Shown here: piece after piece, positions 10,596-17,673 of the stretch
Numbering within the stretch: the first letter of the stretch is position 1
Layout of the letters: the number at the start of each line of letters is the position of its first letter
The notes under the pieces: generated by a model
What the model saw: the letters and a program-made list of their open reading frames with translations, nothing else
What the model was told of the DNA's origin: nothing
The model's database searches: none
Assembly (NCBI RefSeq): GCF_001570365.1
Contig: NZ_BBYK01000049.1
Coordinates: 62,001 to 126,000 of the forward strand
Direction of reading: 5' to 3'
DNA: 64,000 nucleotides
Origin: Microtetraspora fusca
GTDB lineage: Bacteria > Actinomycetota > Actinomycetes > Streptosporangiales > Streptosporangiaceae
Made by a program: the position numbers and the translations under genes

Positions 10596-11507
10596 TCAGA
10601 CCGCTTCGAGTGTGGGTGCCGTGCGCGCCTCGCGCCGGGCCGCGCGGGCGGTGCGCAGACCGTCCCAGGTGAAGACGCAGAGCGCGAGCCAGACGATCGC
10701 GAAGCCGATCCACCTGCTGCCCGGCATCGTCTCGCGCAGGACCAGGACGCCGCACAGGAACTGCAGCACCGGGGCGATGTACTGGAGCAGGCCGACGACG
10801 GTCAGTGGTACCCGGATCGCGGCGGCGGAGAAGAACAGCAGGGGCACCGCGGTGATCAGCCCGGCGCCCACGAGCAGCGCGATGTGGGCGGCCCCGTGGT
10901 CGACGAACGTGCCGCTGCCGTTCGCCTGGAGGACGACGAGGTAGCCGAGCGCGGGCACCAGGAGCACCAGCGTCTCGATGGTGAGGCTCTCCGCCGCGTC
11001 CACCTGCGCGGCTTTCTTGACCAGCCCGTACGTGCCGAAGGACGCGGCCAGGACCAGCGCGATCCAGGGCAGCCGGCCGTAGTCGAGCGTCAGGACGAGC
11101 ACCGCGAGGGCGCCGAGGCCGACCGCCGCCCACTGCCAGGGACGCAGCCGCTCGCGGAAGATGACGACGCCGAGCAGGACGCTGACCAGCGGGTTGATGA
11201 AGTAACCGAGCGCGCTCTCCACGACGTGGCCGGTGTTGACCGCGTAGATGTACATGCCCCAGTTGGTGGAGATGACGACGGCGGCGAGGGTGAGCAGGAG
11301 GAGCTGGCGGCGCGTGATCGAGCGGATCCACGACCAGTGGCGGCGGACGCCCAGGATGGCCAGGACCGCGACGAGAGACCAGACCATGCGATGCGCGAGG
11401 ATCTCGACGGCTCCGGCGGGCTTCAGGAGCGGCCAGTACAGGGGGAACAGACCCCACATGGCGTACGCGGCTATGCCGTACAGGACTCCTCGGCGTGATT
11501 CAGGCAT
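10596..11507 (-). CDS. rarD: RarD-type EamA-family permease
   Basis: This 303-residue protein has ten predicted hydrophobic helices arranged as two EamA (DMT) repeats. The N-terminus (GVLYGIAAYAMWGLFPLYW) and the segment LQYIAPVLQFLCGVLVLRE are typical of RarD, annotated as chloramphenicol-sensitive protein. The substrate is not known. It is divergent from msrA across a 124-bp AT-richer spacer. Confidence 0.9.
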   Translation of the reverse strand: MPESRRGVLYGIAAYAMWGLFPLYWPLLKPAGAVEILAHRMVWSLVAVLAILGVRRHWSWIRSITRRQLLLLTLAAVVISTNWGMYIYAVNTGHVVESALGYFINPLVSVLLGVVIFRERLRPWQWAAVGLGALAVLVLTLDYGRLPWIALVLAASFGTYGLVKKAAQVDAAESLTIETLVLLVPALGYLVVLQANGSGTFVDHGAAHIALLVGAGLITAVPLLFFSAAAIRVPLTVVGLLQYIAPVLQFLCGVLVLRETMPGSRWIGFAIVWLALCVFTWDGLRTARAARREARTAPTLEAV

Positions 11508-11543
11508 GACACCCAGTGTGACTCCTTACGGGATTTAATACAA

Positions 11544-11580
11544 ATAAGCAATGGTTGCCTTCATATTTAGTGATGCTTAT
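11544..11580. promoter_or_regulatory. AT-rich divergent promoter region with inverted repeats
   Basis: Between rarD and msrA the GC content drops sharply. It contains ATAAGCA (11544-11550) and its inverse TGCTTAT (11574-11580), plus the small palindrome GCAA-TGG-TTGC (11548-11558). This suggests promoters and perhaps a regulator site for one or both divergent genes. Confidence 0.35.
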
Positions 11581-11631
11581 GAAAGGGAACAATCGGCGCG
11601 ACGCCCCGGTTTGGGGCGATGGAGGTGCGAC

Positions 11632-12294
11632 ATGGGCTGGCTGTTCGGACATGACAAGACATCGATGGTGGCTCCCTCGGAAGCGCTGCCCGGCCGATCC
11701 GAGCCGATGCCGGTGGCGTCCCGGCACCTGGTGCTCGAGGCGCCGCTGGCTCCGCCGTACGACGAGGGGCTGGAGATCGCCGACTTCGGGCTGGGGTGCT
11801 TCTGGGGCGCCGAACGCAAGTTCTGGCAGACGCCCGGCGTCGTCTCCACCGCCGTCGGCTACGCGGGCGGATACACGCCCAACCCGACGTACGAGGAGGT
11901 GTGCACCGGGCTGACCGGTCACACCGAGGCCGTCCGGGTGGTCTTCGACCCCAAGCGGGTGTCGTTCGAGGAACTGCTGAAGGTCTTCTGGGAGGCTCAC
12001 GACCCGACCCAGGGCATGCGCCAGGGCAACGACGTCGGGACGCAGTACCGCTCGGCCATCTACACGCACGGCGCCGAGCAGGAGAAGGCCGCCCTCGCCT
12101 CTCGTGACGCGTACCAGCGGGTGTTGAACGAGGCCGGCTACGGCCACATCACGACCGAGATCGCCCCCGCCGGCCCGTTCTACTTCGCCGAGGACTACCA
12201 CCAGCAGTACCTAGAGCGGAATCCGGGCGGCTACTGCGGCATCGGAGGCACGGGTGTCGCATGTCCGGTCGGCCTCACGTCCGGTGAGGCGTAG
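11632..12294 (+). CDS. msrA: Peptide methionine (S)-S-oxide reductase
   Basis: This 220-residue MsrA reduces methionine-S-sulfoxide in proteins with thioredoxin as reductant. The catalytic motif GCFWG contains C56; the C-terminal resolving cysteines are C202 (GGYCGIGG) and C211 (GVACPVG). The ATG at 11632 is chosen because GGAGGTG lies 5 nt upstream. An in-frame start at 11551 would add 27 unlikely residues. The last 31 codons (from 12202) and 72 bp of 3' flank are duplicated at 13281, and a more diverged version occurs at 14907, so the 3' end behaves as an insertion or duplication site. Confidence 0.95.
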   Translation: MGWLFGHDKTSMVAPSEALPGRSEPMPVASRHLVLEAPLAPPYDEGLEIADFGLGCFWGAERKFWQTPGVVSTAVGYAGGYTPNPTYEEVCTGLTGHTEAVRVVFDPKRVSFEELLKVFWEAHDPTQGMRQGNDVGTQYRSAIYTHGAEQEKAALASRDAYQRVLNEAGYGHITTEIAPAGPFYFAEDYHQQYLERNPGGYCGIGGTGVACPVGLTSGEA

Positions 12295-12366
12295 ACCTGC
12301 GGTAACTGATCGACCCTGGCCCTTGGTCGCCCGGCTTGCCCGGTGACGATCAAGGGCCAGAGCCGT
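12202..12366 (+). repeat. msrA 3'-end direct repeat, copy 1
   Basis: 165 bp made of the end of msrA plus 72 bp downstream. It matches 13281-13445 with only about six mismatches. The two copies are exactly 1079 bp apart and bracket the toxin-antitoxin pair. Confidence 0.95.
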
Positions 12367-12388
12367 CTCCAGCAAATCAGGATGTATA

Positions 12389-12404
12389 TCAGAATACGTT
12401 CTGA
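12389..12404. promoter_or_regulatory. Palindromic operator in front of the antitoxin gene
   Basis: TCAGAA-TACG-TTCTGA is a perfect inverted repeat ending 13 nt before the ATG of the antitoxin-like gene, in a locally AT-rich stretch. Autoregulation of a toxin-antitoxin operon by its antitoxin is the usual arrangement; that this palindrome is the site is an inference. Confidence 0.5.
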
Positions 12405-12417
12405 CTATGATTGAGAT

Positions 12418-12888
12418 ATGAGCGCGAGCCACGCAGAGTCGGTGACGTTCTCAGACCTGTCGAGGAACCCGCGAGCGGTCGCGGAGCGGGCGACACGTCT
12501 GGGGCGGGTACGTGTCACTCATCGGGATGCACCGGACTTCTATCTGACGGCTGCGGACCGCGAGGAGCAGCGAGACCGGACGCTCGCGACGGCGTCTCGC
12601 TTGTTCCTTGCGCTTCTCAAGCACGATCCGACGGCCAGGACGTTGGCTATCGCGATGCCTGAGGTTTTCCCCTGGGTTCGCCACCTCACCACGGACGAAC
12701 TACGGAACTTTACGTTCGAACTGGTCGAGGCTCTGTCTGACGCTGCAGAGCTGGACTTGGACAACAGGGCCGAAGAAGTGATCGTGGGCTGGCGGGCGAC
12801 GGCTCGGATCAAGGCGGACCCAGCGGAGTACGCGGACGCGCGTAAGCCTACGAGCGGAGACTTCGGACCGGTTGAGGTCTCTGTATGA
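12418..12888 (+). CDS. Putative antitoxin of a type II toxin-antitoxin pair
   Basis: The N-terminal 40 residues (SVTFSDLSRNPRAVAERA... then RVRVTHRDAPDFYL) resemble Phd/YefM-type antitoxins, which have an N-terminal DNA-binding beta-alpha fold. The remaining approximately 110 residues are charged and helical and may wrap the toxin. It is 156 residues, long for an antitoxin. No good ribosome site is visible before the ATG. The stop overlaps the downstream toxin-like gene by 4 nt (ATGA), the classic antitoxin-first arrangement. The whole pair lies between the two 165-bp msrA repeats. Confidence 0.65.
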   Translation: MSASHAESVTFSDLSRNPRAVAERATRLGRVRVTHRDAPDFYLTAADREEQRDRTLATASRLFLALLKHDPTARTLAIAMPEVFPWVRHLTTDELRNFTFELVEALSDAAELDLDNRAEEVIVGWRATARIKADPAEYADARKPTSGDFGPVEVSV

Positions 12889-13241
12889 GTCCCAAACGCG
12901 GGGATCGTGTCACCGTTCCCCCTCCTGACGATGAGTGGGACGTTCGCTTCGCCACCAGTGATGCGGCAAGGGGGTGGGAGGAACTGTGCAGGCACGCCCT
13001 GGCCAACGCACGGCGCTGTCTTGAAGTCTTGCGCGCGGATCCACGCTCGCGCGCGGATCACGAGCGCCAGCATCGTCTCCGTGGCGACCTCGCGATTCAC
13101 CGTCACAACGGCAAGGATCTCGAACAGTGGGAGTTCGAGGTCACAAGTGGAGGTCGCGTCCGGTACGTCATCGACGACGGGATGCGTACCGTGTGGTTGA
13201 TCTACGCCTCGCCCCGCCATCCGAAAGACACGGATACGTGA
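12885..13241 (+). CDS. RelE/ParE-like toxin component (putative)
   Basis: This 118-residue basic protein follows the antitoxin-like gene with a 4-nt overlap. The C-terminal half (LEQWEFEVTSGGRVRYVID then TVWLIYASPRHPKDTD) has the strand pattern of RelE/ParE toxins: an Arg-rich strand, a short turn, then a strand ending in a His/Pro/Lys segment. The family assignment is by pattern only. A decayed homologue of residues 40 to about 90 exists at 22284-22466, showing that the gene has moved or been duplicated within this region. Confidence 0.6.
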   Translation: MSPKRGDRVTVPPPDDEWDVRFATSDAARGWEELCRHALANARRCLEVLRADPRSRADHERQHRLRGDLAIHRHNGKDLEQWEFEVTSGGRVRYVIDDGMRTVWLIYASPRHPKDTDT

Positions 13242-13280
13242 TCCGTTGCTTGCCGATCTATCGCCCGACGTGAACCGCTA

Positions 13281-13445
13281 CAGCAGTACCTAGAGCGGAA
13301 TCCGGGCGGTTACTGCGGCATCGGAGGCACGGGTGTCGCATGTCCGGTCGGCCTCACGTCCGGTGAGGCGTAGACCTGCGGTAACTGACTGAACCTGGCC
13401 CTTGGTCGCCCGGCTTGTCCGGTGACGATCAGGGGCCAGAGCCGT
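13281..13445 (+). repeat. msrA 3'-end direct repeat, copy 2
   Basis: About 96% identical to 12202-12366: it carries the msrA tail codons, the TAG stop and the same 72-bp flank, but no upstream msrA sequence. Differences include a silent C to T in the Gly-Gly-Tyr region and four changes in the flank. It marks the right side of the block carrying the toxin-antitoxin pair. Confidence 0.95.
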
Positions 13446-13533
13446 TTGAAGCGCTGTCGCTACAAGGTCAAGGCGACCGACATGGCTTCGGTGGGACCTC
13501 CGTGGTGCACGCTCTGGGCTGCCCGGCATTGAC

Positions 13534-13581
13534 TTTGTCGCAACCTATGACTCATTCTAGTGAGACAAAGATTGCGACAAA
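13534..13581. promoter_or_regulatory. Operator with 10-bp inverted repeats before the membrane protein/GntR operon
   Basis: TTTGTCGCAA (13534-13543) and its exact inverse TTGCGACAAA (13572-13581) flank a smaller CTCA-TTCTAG-TGAG inverted repeat. TTGACT at 13529 and CATTCT at 13552 are spaced 17 bp and could be the -35 and -10 boxes, so the left arm would overlap the promoter. The right arm runs into AGGAGGTG, the ribosome site of the next gene. The GntR regulator encoded in the operon is the obvious candidate to bind here. Confidence 0.6.
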
Positions 13582-13590
13582 GGAGGTGTC

Positions 13591-14427
13591 ATGCGGCGCA
13601 CATCCTCATCGGCCGCCTACCTGCCGGCGCGTCCGGAGGACCTACGGCGAGCGGAGGCATGGCTGGTACGGCACGACTTGGCCGGTGTCCGGCCGACCCC
13701 GTTGCTGGCCGTGCGTCTGAAGGTACGGCGACGGGCCCGCCTGGCCGGCAATATGGCGCTGGCACTGCTGATCGTGGCCGCGGCGTTCGCGCTGGCTTAC
13801 GACCGGCCTGCCACCTCCGCCTTAGGGAGGTTCCAGCCAACACACCAGCCGATGCCGCTGCTGGCTCTGGCGGTGTCGGTGGCCGGGCTGCTGCTGGCTC
13901 AGTCGCTGCTCGACCTGTGGGTGCGGCGCGTCGACCGGCGTGCCGGTGTGGCGTTGTCGCGGCGGGCGGCACACCCGGTCCCACCCGGCTGGCGAGCCGT
14001 GCTCGGTAGGCCGTACGCGGCCTTCGCGGTCGTAACCTTCTGCGGCGCGCTGGTGCTGGCGGTGAGTGCTCTGACCGTCCAAGACTCCGCCGTGCGGTAC
14101 GCGGCCGTCGTGCTGCTGGTCGGTCTGTTCGGTGTGGGCGTCGGCGCTGCCCTGCGGCTGCGTGAGCTGTTGGTTCGTCCGGTCGTGGCCGAGGACGAGG
14201 TCTCGCTGACGGCCGATGTCGTCATGCGTGTCGAGGACGCACGCGAGCTGACAGCGCCGGCCGTGTTGTGGGCGCTGCCCGTGGTGCTTCTGTTCGGATC
14301 CGCGCCCGGATGGTGGAATGTCGCCGCGCTCGCCTTCGTGATTTTGGGCGTGGTGGCGTGCGTCGTGATCCAGGTCAGGACGCCGCCGAGTGTCGCCGTG
14401 GCACGGCGAGCGATGAGCGCCGCATGA
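13591..14427 (+). CDS. Integral membrane protein of unknown function, in operon with GntR regulator
   Basis: This 278-residue protein has about six to seven hydrophobic segments: residues 52-68, 88-108, 140-160, 168-190, 225-240 and 245-262. The N-terminal 50 residues are basic and cytosolic (positive-inside rule). No enzymatic motif is recognised. A very strong ribosome site (AAGGAGGTG) precedes the ATG. The stop overlaps the start of a GntR-family regulator. Pairs of a YtrA-type GntR regulator with a membrane protein or ABC transporter are common in Gram-positive envelope-stress responses, which is only a suggestion here. Confidence 0.7.
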   Translation: MRRTSSSAAYLPARPEDLRRAEAWLVRHDLAGVRPTPLLAVRLKVRRRARLAGNMALALLIVAAAFALAYDRPATSALGRFQPTHQPMPLLALAVSVAGLLLAQSLLDLWVRRVDRRAGVALSRRAAHPVPPGWRAVLGRPYAAFAVVTFCGALVLAVSALTVQDSAVRYAAVVLLVGLFGVGVGAALRLRELLVRPVVAEDEVSLTADVVMRVEDARELTAPAVLWALPVVLLFGSAPGWWNVAALAFVILGVVACVVIQVRTPPSVAVARRAMSAA

Positions 14428-14801
14428 TCGTCATCGACGCGGCCTCGCCGGTTCCGCCGTTCGAGCAACTGCGCGCCCAACTCGCCAGGCAGATCCAGGA
14501 CCGCACGCTCGCGGTGGGCACTCGGCTGCCGACGATCCGACACCTGGCGGCGGACCTGGGCTTGGCCGTCAACACGGTGGGCAGGGCGTACCGGGAGCTG
14601 GAGGAGGCGGGCCTGATAGAGACCCGTGGGCGGGCAGGGTCGTTCGTGTCGTCTACCGGGGAGGAGGGGCGAGAACGTGCCCGCCGTGCTGCCGCCGAGT
14701 ACGCGGCAGTGATCGCCGGCGTCGGCATCGATACGAACGAGGCGATCCGCATCGTCGAGGCGGCGTTGACATCCGGCATGCCGGCAGCGGACTTCGCCTG
14801 A
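14424..14801 (+). CDS. GntR-family (YtrA-like) transcriptional regulator
   Basis: This 125-residue protein has an N-terminal winged helix (residues 12-75: FEQLRAQLARQIQ, LPTIRHLAADLGLAVNTVGRAYRELE, GLIETRGRAGSFV), followed by only about 45 helical residues instead of a large effector domain, the YtrA-subfamily layout. It is coupled to the upstream membrane-protein gene by an ATGA overlap. It probably represses its own operon through the inverted repeat at 13534-13581. Confidence 0.85.
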   Translation: MIVIDAASPVPPFEQLRAQLARQIQDRTLAVGTRLPTIRHLAADLGLAVNTVGRAYRELEEAGLIETRGRAGSFVSSTGEEGRERARRAAAEYAAVIAGVGIDTNEAIRIVEAALTSGMPAADFA

Positions 14802-14906
14802 CCTCACCGCAATCGCCGATCGGTTCACGCAGACGCATGCTCGCCGGAACGGGCGTCCTGATCTGAGGCGGAAGTCGAGCAAGAATTGTTGTCTGAGGCC
14901 AAGTGC

Positions 14907-15029
14907 TACCACCAGCAGTACTTGTACCGAAACCCGGGCGGCTACTGCGGCATCGTGGCCCTCGGCGTGGTGCCCGACGGGGATGACTTCTTCCGAGGAA
15001 TAGCCGGAATCGCTGAGACCTCCGGGTGA
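14907..15029 (+). pseudogene. Third, diverged msrA 3'-end remnant
   Basis: The frame encodes [16 protein letters not shown] and then diverges into VALGVVPDGDDFF before a TGA. It matches the msrA tail (residues 189-204) at both protein and DNA level, but the second resolving Cys is absent and no upstream msrA sequence exists. It is either the displaced original end of msrA or the scar of an older insertion. It is followed directly by a good terminator hairpin. Confidence 0.8.
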
Positions 15030-15056
15030 CTTCAGGTCTGCTCGGAGGTCTTCTTT
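15016..15056 (+). terminator. Hairpin with T-rich tail
   Basis: AGACCTCCG (15016-15024) pairs perfectly with CGGAGGTCT (15043-15051), followed by TCTTTCT. The left arm overlaps the end of the msrA remnant frame. It may be the original msrA terminator. Confidence 0.55.
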
Positions 15057-15214
15057 CTCATTCCTGACGAAGGAGCCTGTGCTTGGGATGGTGAAGATGA
15101 GGCCGTCTTCGTCGGAGCTTGTCGGTCACCTGCGGGTAGTCACGGATGATGGACTTGCAGGACAGTGGCCGTTTGCACTGCGTGACGGCTGGAACTTGCG
15201 TAAGCTGAAAGCTA

Positions 15215-15233
15215 TGTTTCAGTTTATGAAACA
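15215..15233. promoter_or_regulatory. TetR-style palindrome TGTTTCA-N5-TGAAACA
   Basis: A perfect 7-bp inverted repeat with a 5-bp spacer overlaps the ATG of the short remnant at 15226. Palindromes of this form are typical operators of one-component repressors. Confidence 0.5.
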
Positions 15234-15300
15234 ACCGCCTCCCGTGCTCCTCCCCTTGCTTCGATCTGCCTTCCAAGGGAAGCTGCCTCCTTCATCGCTC
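15226..15300 (+). pseudogene. Truncated start of a helix-turn-helix regulator
   Basis: The frame begins MKQPPPVLLPLLRSAFQGKL, which I recognise as the beginning of an actinobacterial winged-helix regulator family (typically LLPLLRSRFQGELLALL...). The similarity stops after about 20 residues, and the following sequence does not continue the winged helix. A palindromic operator directly overlaps the start codon. It is most simply a deletion remnant that kept its promoter. Confidence 0.4.
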
Positions 15301-15837
15301 AGGAAAGAAGAAGACCTCCGAGGGGCAGTTGGAGGAGTCTACGGGCGACCTCCGCATCATCGGCGATATCCCAGTGTTCCCCGCCGAATTCGACCGCCAG
15401 AAGCGGAAACCTACTCCGGACTCCTCGGGCTTCGACAGCGGCATGGAGACTGCCCGCAGCCTCGCCGGTGACCTGCTCATAGGCGTCATCCGTACCCGGC
15501 CTTCGAACTCCTTGCTTACGCGGCTCCCGACGTAACGCCACTCCTGATATGTCAGGGTCTCCGCTCCACAACGGCCGGGAGACCGAGCAACTCGTGTGCT
15601 TCCTTGACGCGGTGATTGGCTGGCGCCTGCGGCGACCGTTGTCGGATACCGCCCTGGGCTGCGAGGTGGCTCCTGGCCTTGGGCTTTCGCCAGCGCACCG
15701 TGAGGCTGCCTATGCGTCGGGTAGTCGGGTAACCGCCTTCGTTCGACGCAGTAGGTTCGTGGGCCCCATGTCGGTGTAGTGAACCGTTACCAAGTGGCCC
15801 TTACATGCGGCTTCGCATCCTCCTAGCCTTGATCGCC

Positions 15838-16599
15838 ATGAAACTAATTCCGATCATTCTTACCAGCATAGTCGCCGCCCTACTCCCCTACGGAACAGCC
15901 CATGCGTATCCAGTAAAGAACAACACGCTCACCGCCAACGCGATCTACAGCAGCGGGGCGCTCGACACCACTGAGTGCCCGGAGAAGCCCATCAGGCGGC
16001 GCAATGTGAAGCTCGCCAAAACATATGTGAAGGCCGTCGTGGGCTGTCTCAACACCACGTGGGCTGCCCAGTTCGAGAAGTCGGGCCAGAGCTTCAGGGG
16101 CCCGAAACTAAAGCTGGCCACAAAGCCGCCCACCAAGTTCTGCGCGCTCAAGTGGGATCAGTCCGAGCAGGACGCGTACTACTGCGACGAGTCCGAAACG
16201 ATATTCATCGTGCTCAGCAACAATCTGCTCGACGACCCTTCCGATCTGTACCTCTTCAACCTGGTGAGCATGGAATACGGCCAGCACGTTCAGACGCTCA
16301 CCGACATCTACAGCGATTGGCAGGACCTCGGCTTCCGCAACAAAAAGGAGTACAGCGAACACAGCCGCCGCTACGAGCTGCAGAACGACTGCTTCGGCGC
16401 TGCTTTCCTCGCGAGTGTCTGGAAGTCCCTCGACCGCTCTTCGGCTGATTGGAAGCTGCTGCTCTCGTACGTCAAGGAATGGACCGACAAGGACAACGGG
16501 GCAAGGACAAGCATTGCCTACTGGATGAACCAGGGGTTCACCACGGGCGACCCGGGAGCATGCAACACCTGGGCGGCATCCGCCAAGCGCGTGGCCTAG
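15838..16599 (+). CDS. Secreted zinc-peptidase-like protein, predicted inactive
   Basis: This protein has 253 residues from the ATG at 15838; an in-frame ATG at 15805 would add 11. A signal peptide is clear (LIPIILTSIVAALLPYGTAHA). The body resembles the YpfJ-type neutral zinc metallopeptidase family (Pfam Zn_peptidase). In that family the motif is HEYGHHVQ followed by ELQADCFA. Here the first motif reads MEYGQHVQ (from residue 145), so both zinc-binding histidines of HExxH are replaced (Met and Gln), while the distal ELQNDCFG (Glu 180) remains. It should therefore not bind zinc in the normal way. Possible roles are a binding protein or an inhibitor; this is inference. Confidence 0.72.
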   Translation: MKLIPIILTSIVAALLPYGTAHAYPVKNNTLTANAIYSSGALDTTECPEKPIRRRNVKLAKTYVKAVVGCLNTTWAAQFEKSGQSFRGPKLKLATKPPTKFCALKWDQSEQDAYYCDESETIFIVLSNNLLDDPSDLYLFNLVSMEYGQHVQTLTDIYSDWQDLGFRNKKEYSEHSRRYELQNDCFGAAFLASVWKSLDRSSADWKLLLSYVKEWTDKDNGARTSIAYWMNQGFTTGDPGACNTWAASAKRVA

Positions 16600-16803
16600 C
16601 CGACGATGACGACCGGCCGGGCCGGGACGGGCTGCGGCGTGGGAAGGCACTGGGTTCAGGTGCCTTCGGCAGTCCACCGGCCGGGCCACTCCGACGCGTG
16701 GTTTGCACGTCACCCAGCCCTCGATATGAGCGTGCCGAACGTTCGGGTTGGCACGCGAGGTAAACAGGTTGGACGGGGGCCTGGTCGTCGGGATCATGGG
16801 GGA

Positions 16804-17523
16804 GTGCCGCGGAGTTCCTTGGATCGCGCGTGTCGGCTGTGGGCGAGCTTGGCTCGTGTCCCTGTCACGTTCCCCGTGCGTGGAGGCGTGACCGTGGTCG
16901 TCTCTCCCGAGTCGTGGTTGTGTCCGTCGGGATGGACAGGCGTCGTCACGTTGGATGGGGCCGCTTTGGTCACGGTGCCCGACGCCAGTTTGATCGAGCC
17001 GTTGCGTCATGTCCTGCTTGGCGATCTCGACGAAACCGGCATTGATCTTTCGCGACTCCCCGTCCAGCTGCCGGTCCACGACGTCTTGGGCCCGGCAACG
17101 CTTGCGTACCTCGATGCCGATGACTTCGCTCCCATCCACGTCGATGCCGAAGTCGAACGTCTGTCAGCGGGTCATCGCGACATCGACGGCCTGGTGGCCG
17201 CGGTGGACAAGCAGGATGCCGATGAAAGCGGGATGGAGGAGGTCACTTCGGCGGCCTGGGTGATCCGTGAAGGCAAGAATGTGATCGCCGCCGCCGGGTA
17301 TCGCCCATGGCTGAACACAGCCGCGCATCTGTCCGTCTTGACCGCCGTGAAGTATCGCGGCCGTGGTCTGGCCCGTTTGGTGGCCTCGGCGGCGATAGCT
17401 GACGCCCTGGCCGACGGGTTGCTGCCGCAGTGGAGAGCGCGTCCGGAGCCGTCGCGACGAGTCGCCCGAGCCCTCGGTTTCCGGGAGTTCGGCTCGCAGA
17501 TGAGCCTTCTCGTGAAGTACTGA
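16804..17523 (+). CDS. GNAT-family N-acetyltransferase
   Basis: The C-terminal approximately 110 residues contain the acetyl-CoA binding region, with the pattern LTAVKYRGRGLARLVASAAIADAL (R/Q-x-x-G-x-G/A). The N-terminal half (MTFP... LDADDF... HVDAEVERLSAG) resembles the larger two-domain actinobacterial GNATs. The start is uncertain: GTG at 16804 keeps the conserved-looking RLWASLARVPVTFP, while GTG at 16888 or 16894 has a better ribosome site (GGAGG at 16882). The substrate is unknown. Confidence 0.75.
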   Translation: MPRSSLDRACRLWASLARVPVTFPVRGGVTVVVSPESWLCPSGWTGVVTLDGAALVTVPDASLIEPLRHVLLGDLDETGIDLSRLPVQLPVHDVLGPATLAYLDADDFAPIHVDAEVERLSAGHRDIDGLVAAVDKQDADESGMEEVTSAAWVIREGKNVIAAAGYRPWLNTAAHLSVLTAVKYRGRGLARLVASAAIADALADGLLPQWRARPEPSRRVARALGFREFGSQMSLLVKY

Positions 17524-17673
17524 CCGCTGGTGGTCCATCGCGTCTCTGACGACAGCCGATCGAGATCTGCGAAGCGTGGGCGGTGGGCGAAATACGTTGC
17601 CGCTCCCCTTCCCAAGTGCCGAAGCCACTCCCAGGACGGGCATACCTGAGTCGGGTATCCGCAGAGGTTCGAG

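Larger units (their letters stand above)
15057..15804. other. Gene-poor stretch with regulator remnant
   Basis: Apart from the short regulator remnant at 15215-15300 I see no convincing gene. Open frames on both strands (for example 15329-15535 +) lack ribosome sites and family resemblance. GC content and codon pattern are less regular than in the neighbours. It is best read as decayed DNA. Confidence 0.5.

Noticed and set aside
7717-11457. A 1246-codon open frame antisense to nuoM-nuoN and the polyprenyl synthase
   Set aside because: Same composition artefact; it also passes through the real RarD gene in another frame.
14907-15029. The third msrA tail as a functional attachment site equal to the other two
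   Set aside because: It shares only about 50 bp and lacks the common 3' flank, so it is listed as a remnant rather than a matching repeat.
15549-15779. A 76-codon frame in the gene-poor stretch
   Set aside because: No ribosome site, no family resemblance, no coding-like codon pattern.
16726-17523. Longer start (ATG 16726) for the GNAT gene
   Set aside because: No ribosome site, and the extra residues are not protein-like.
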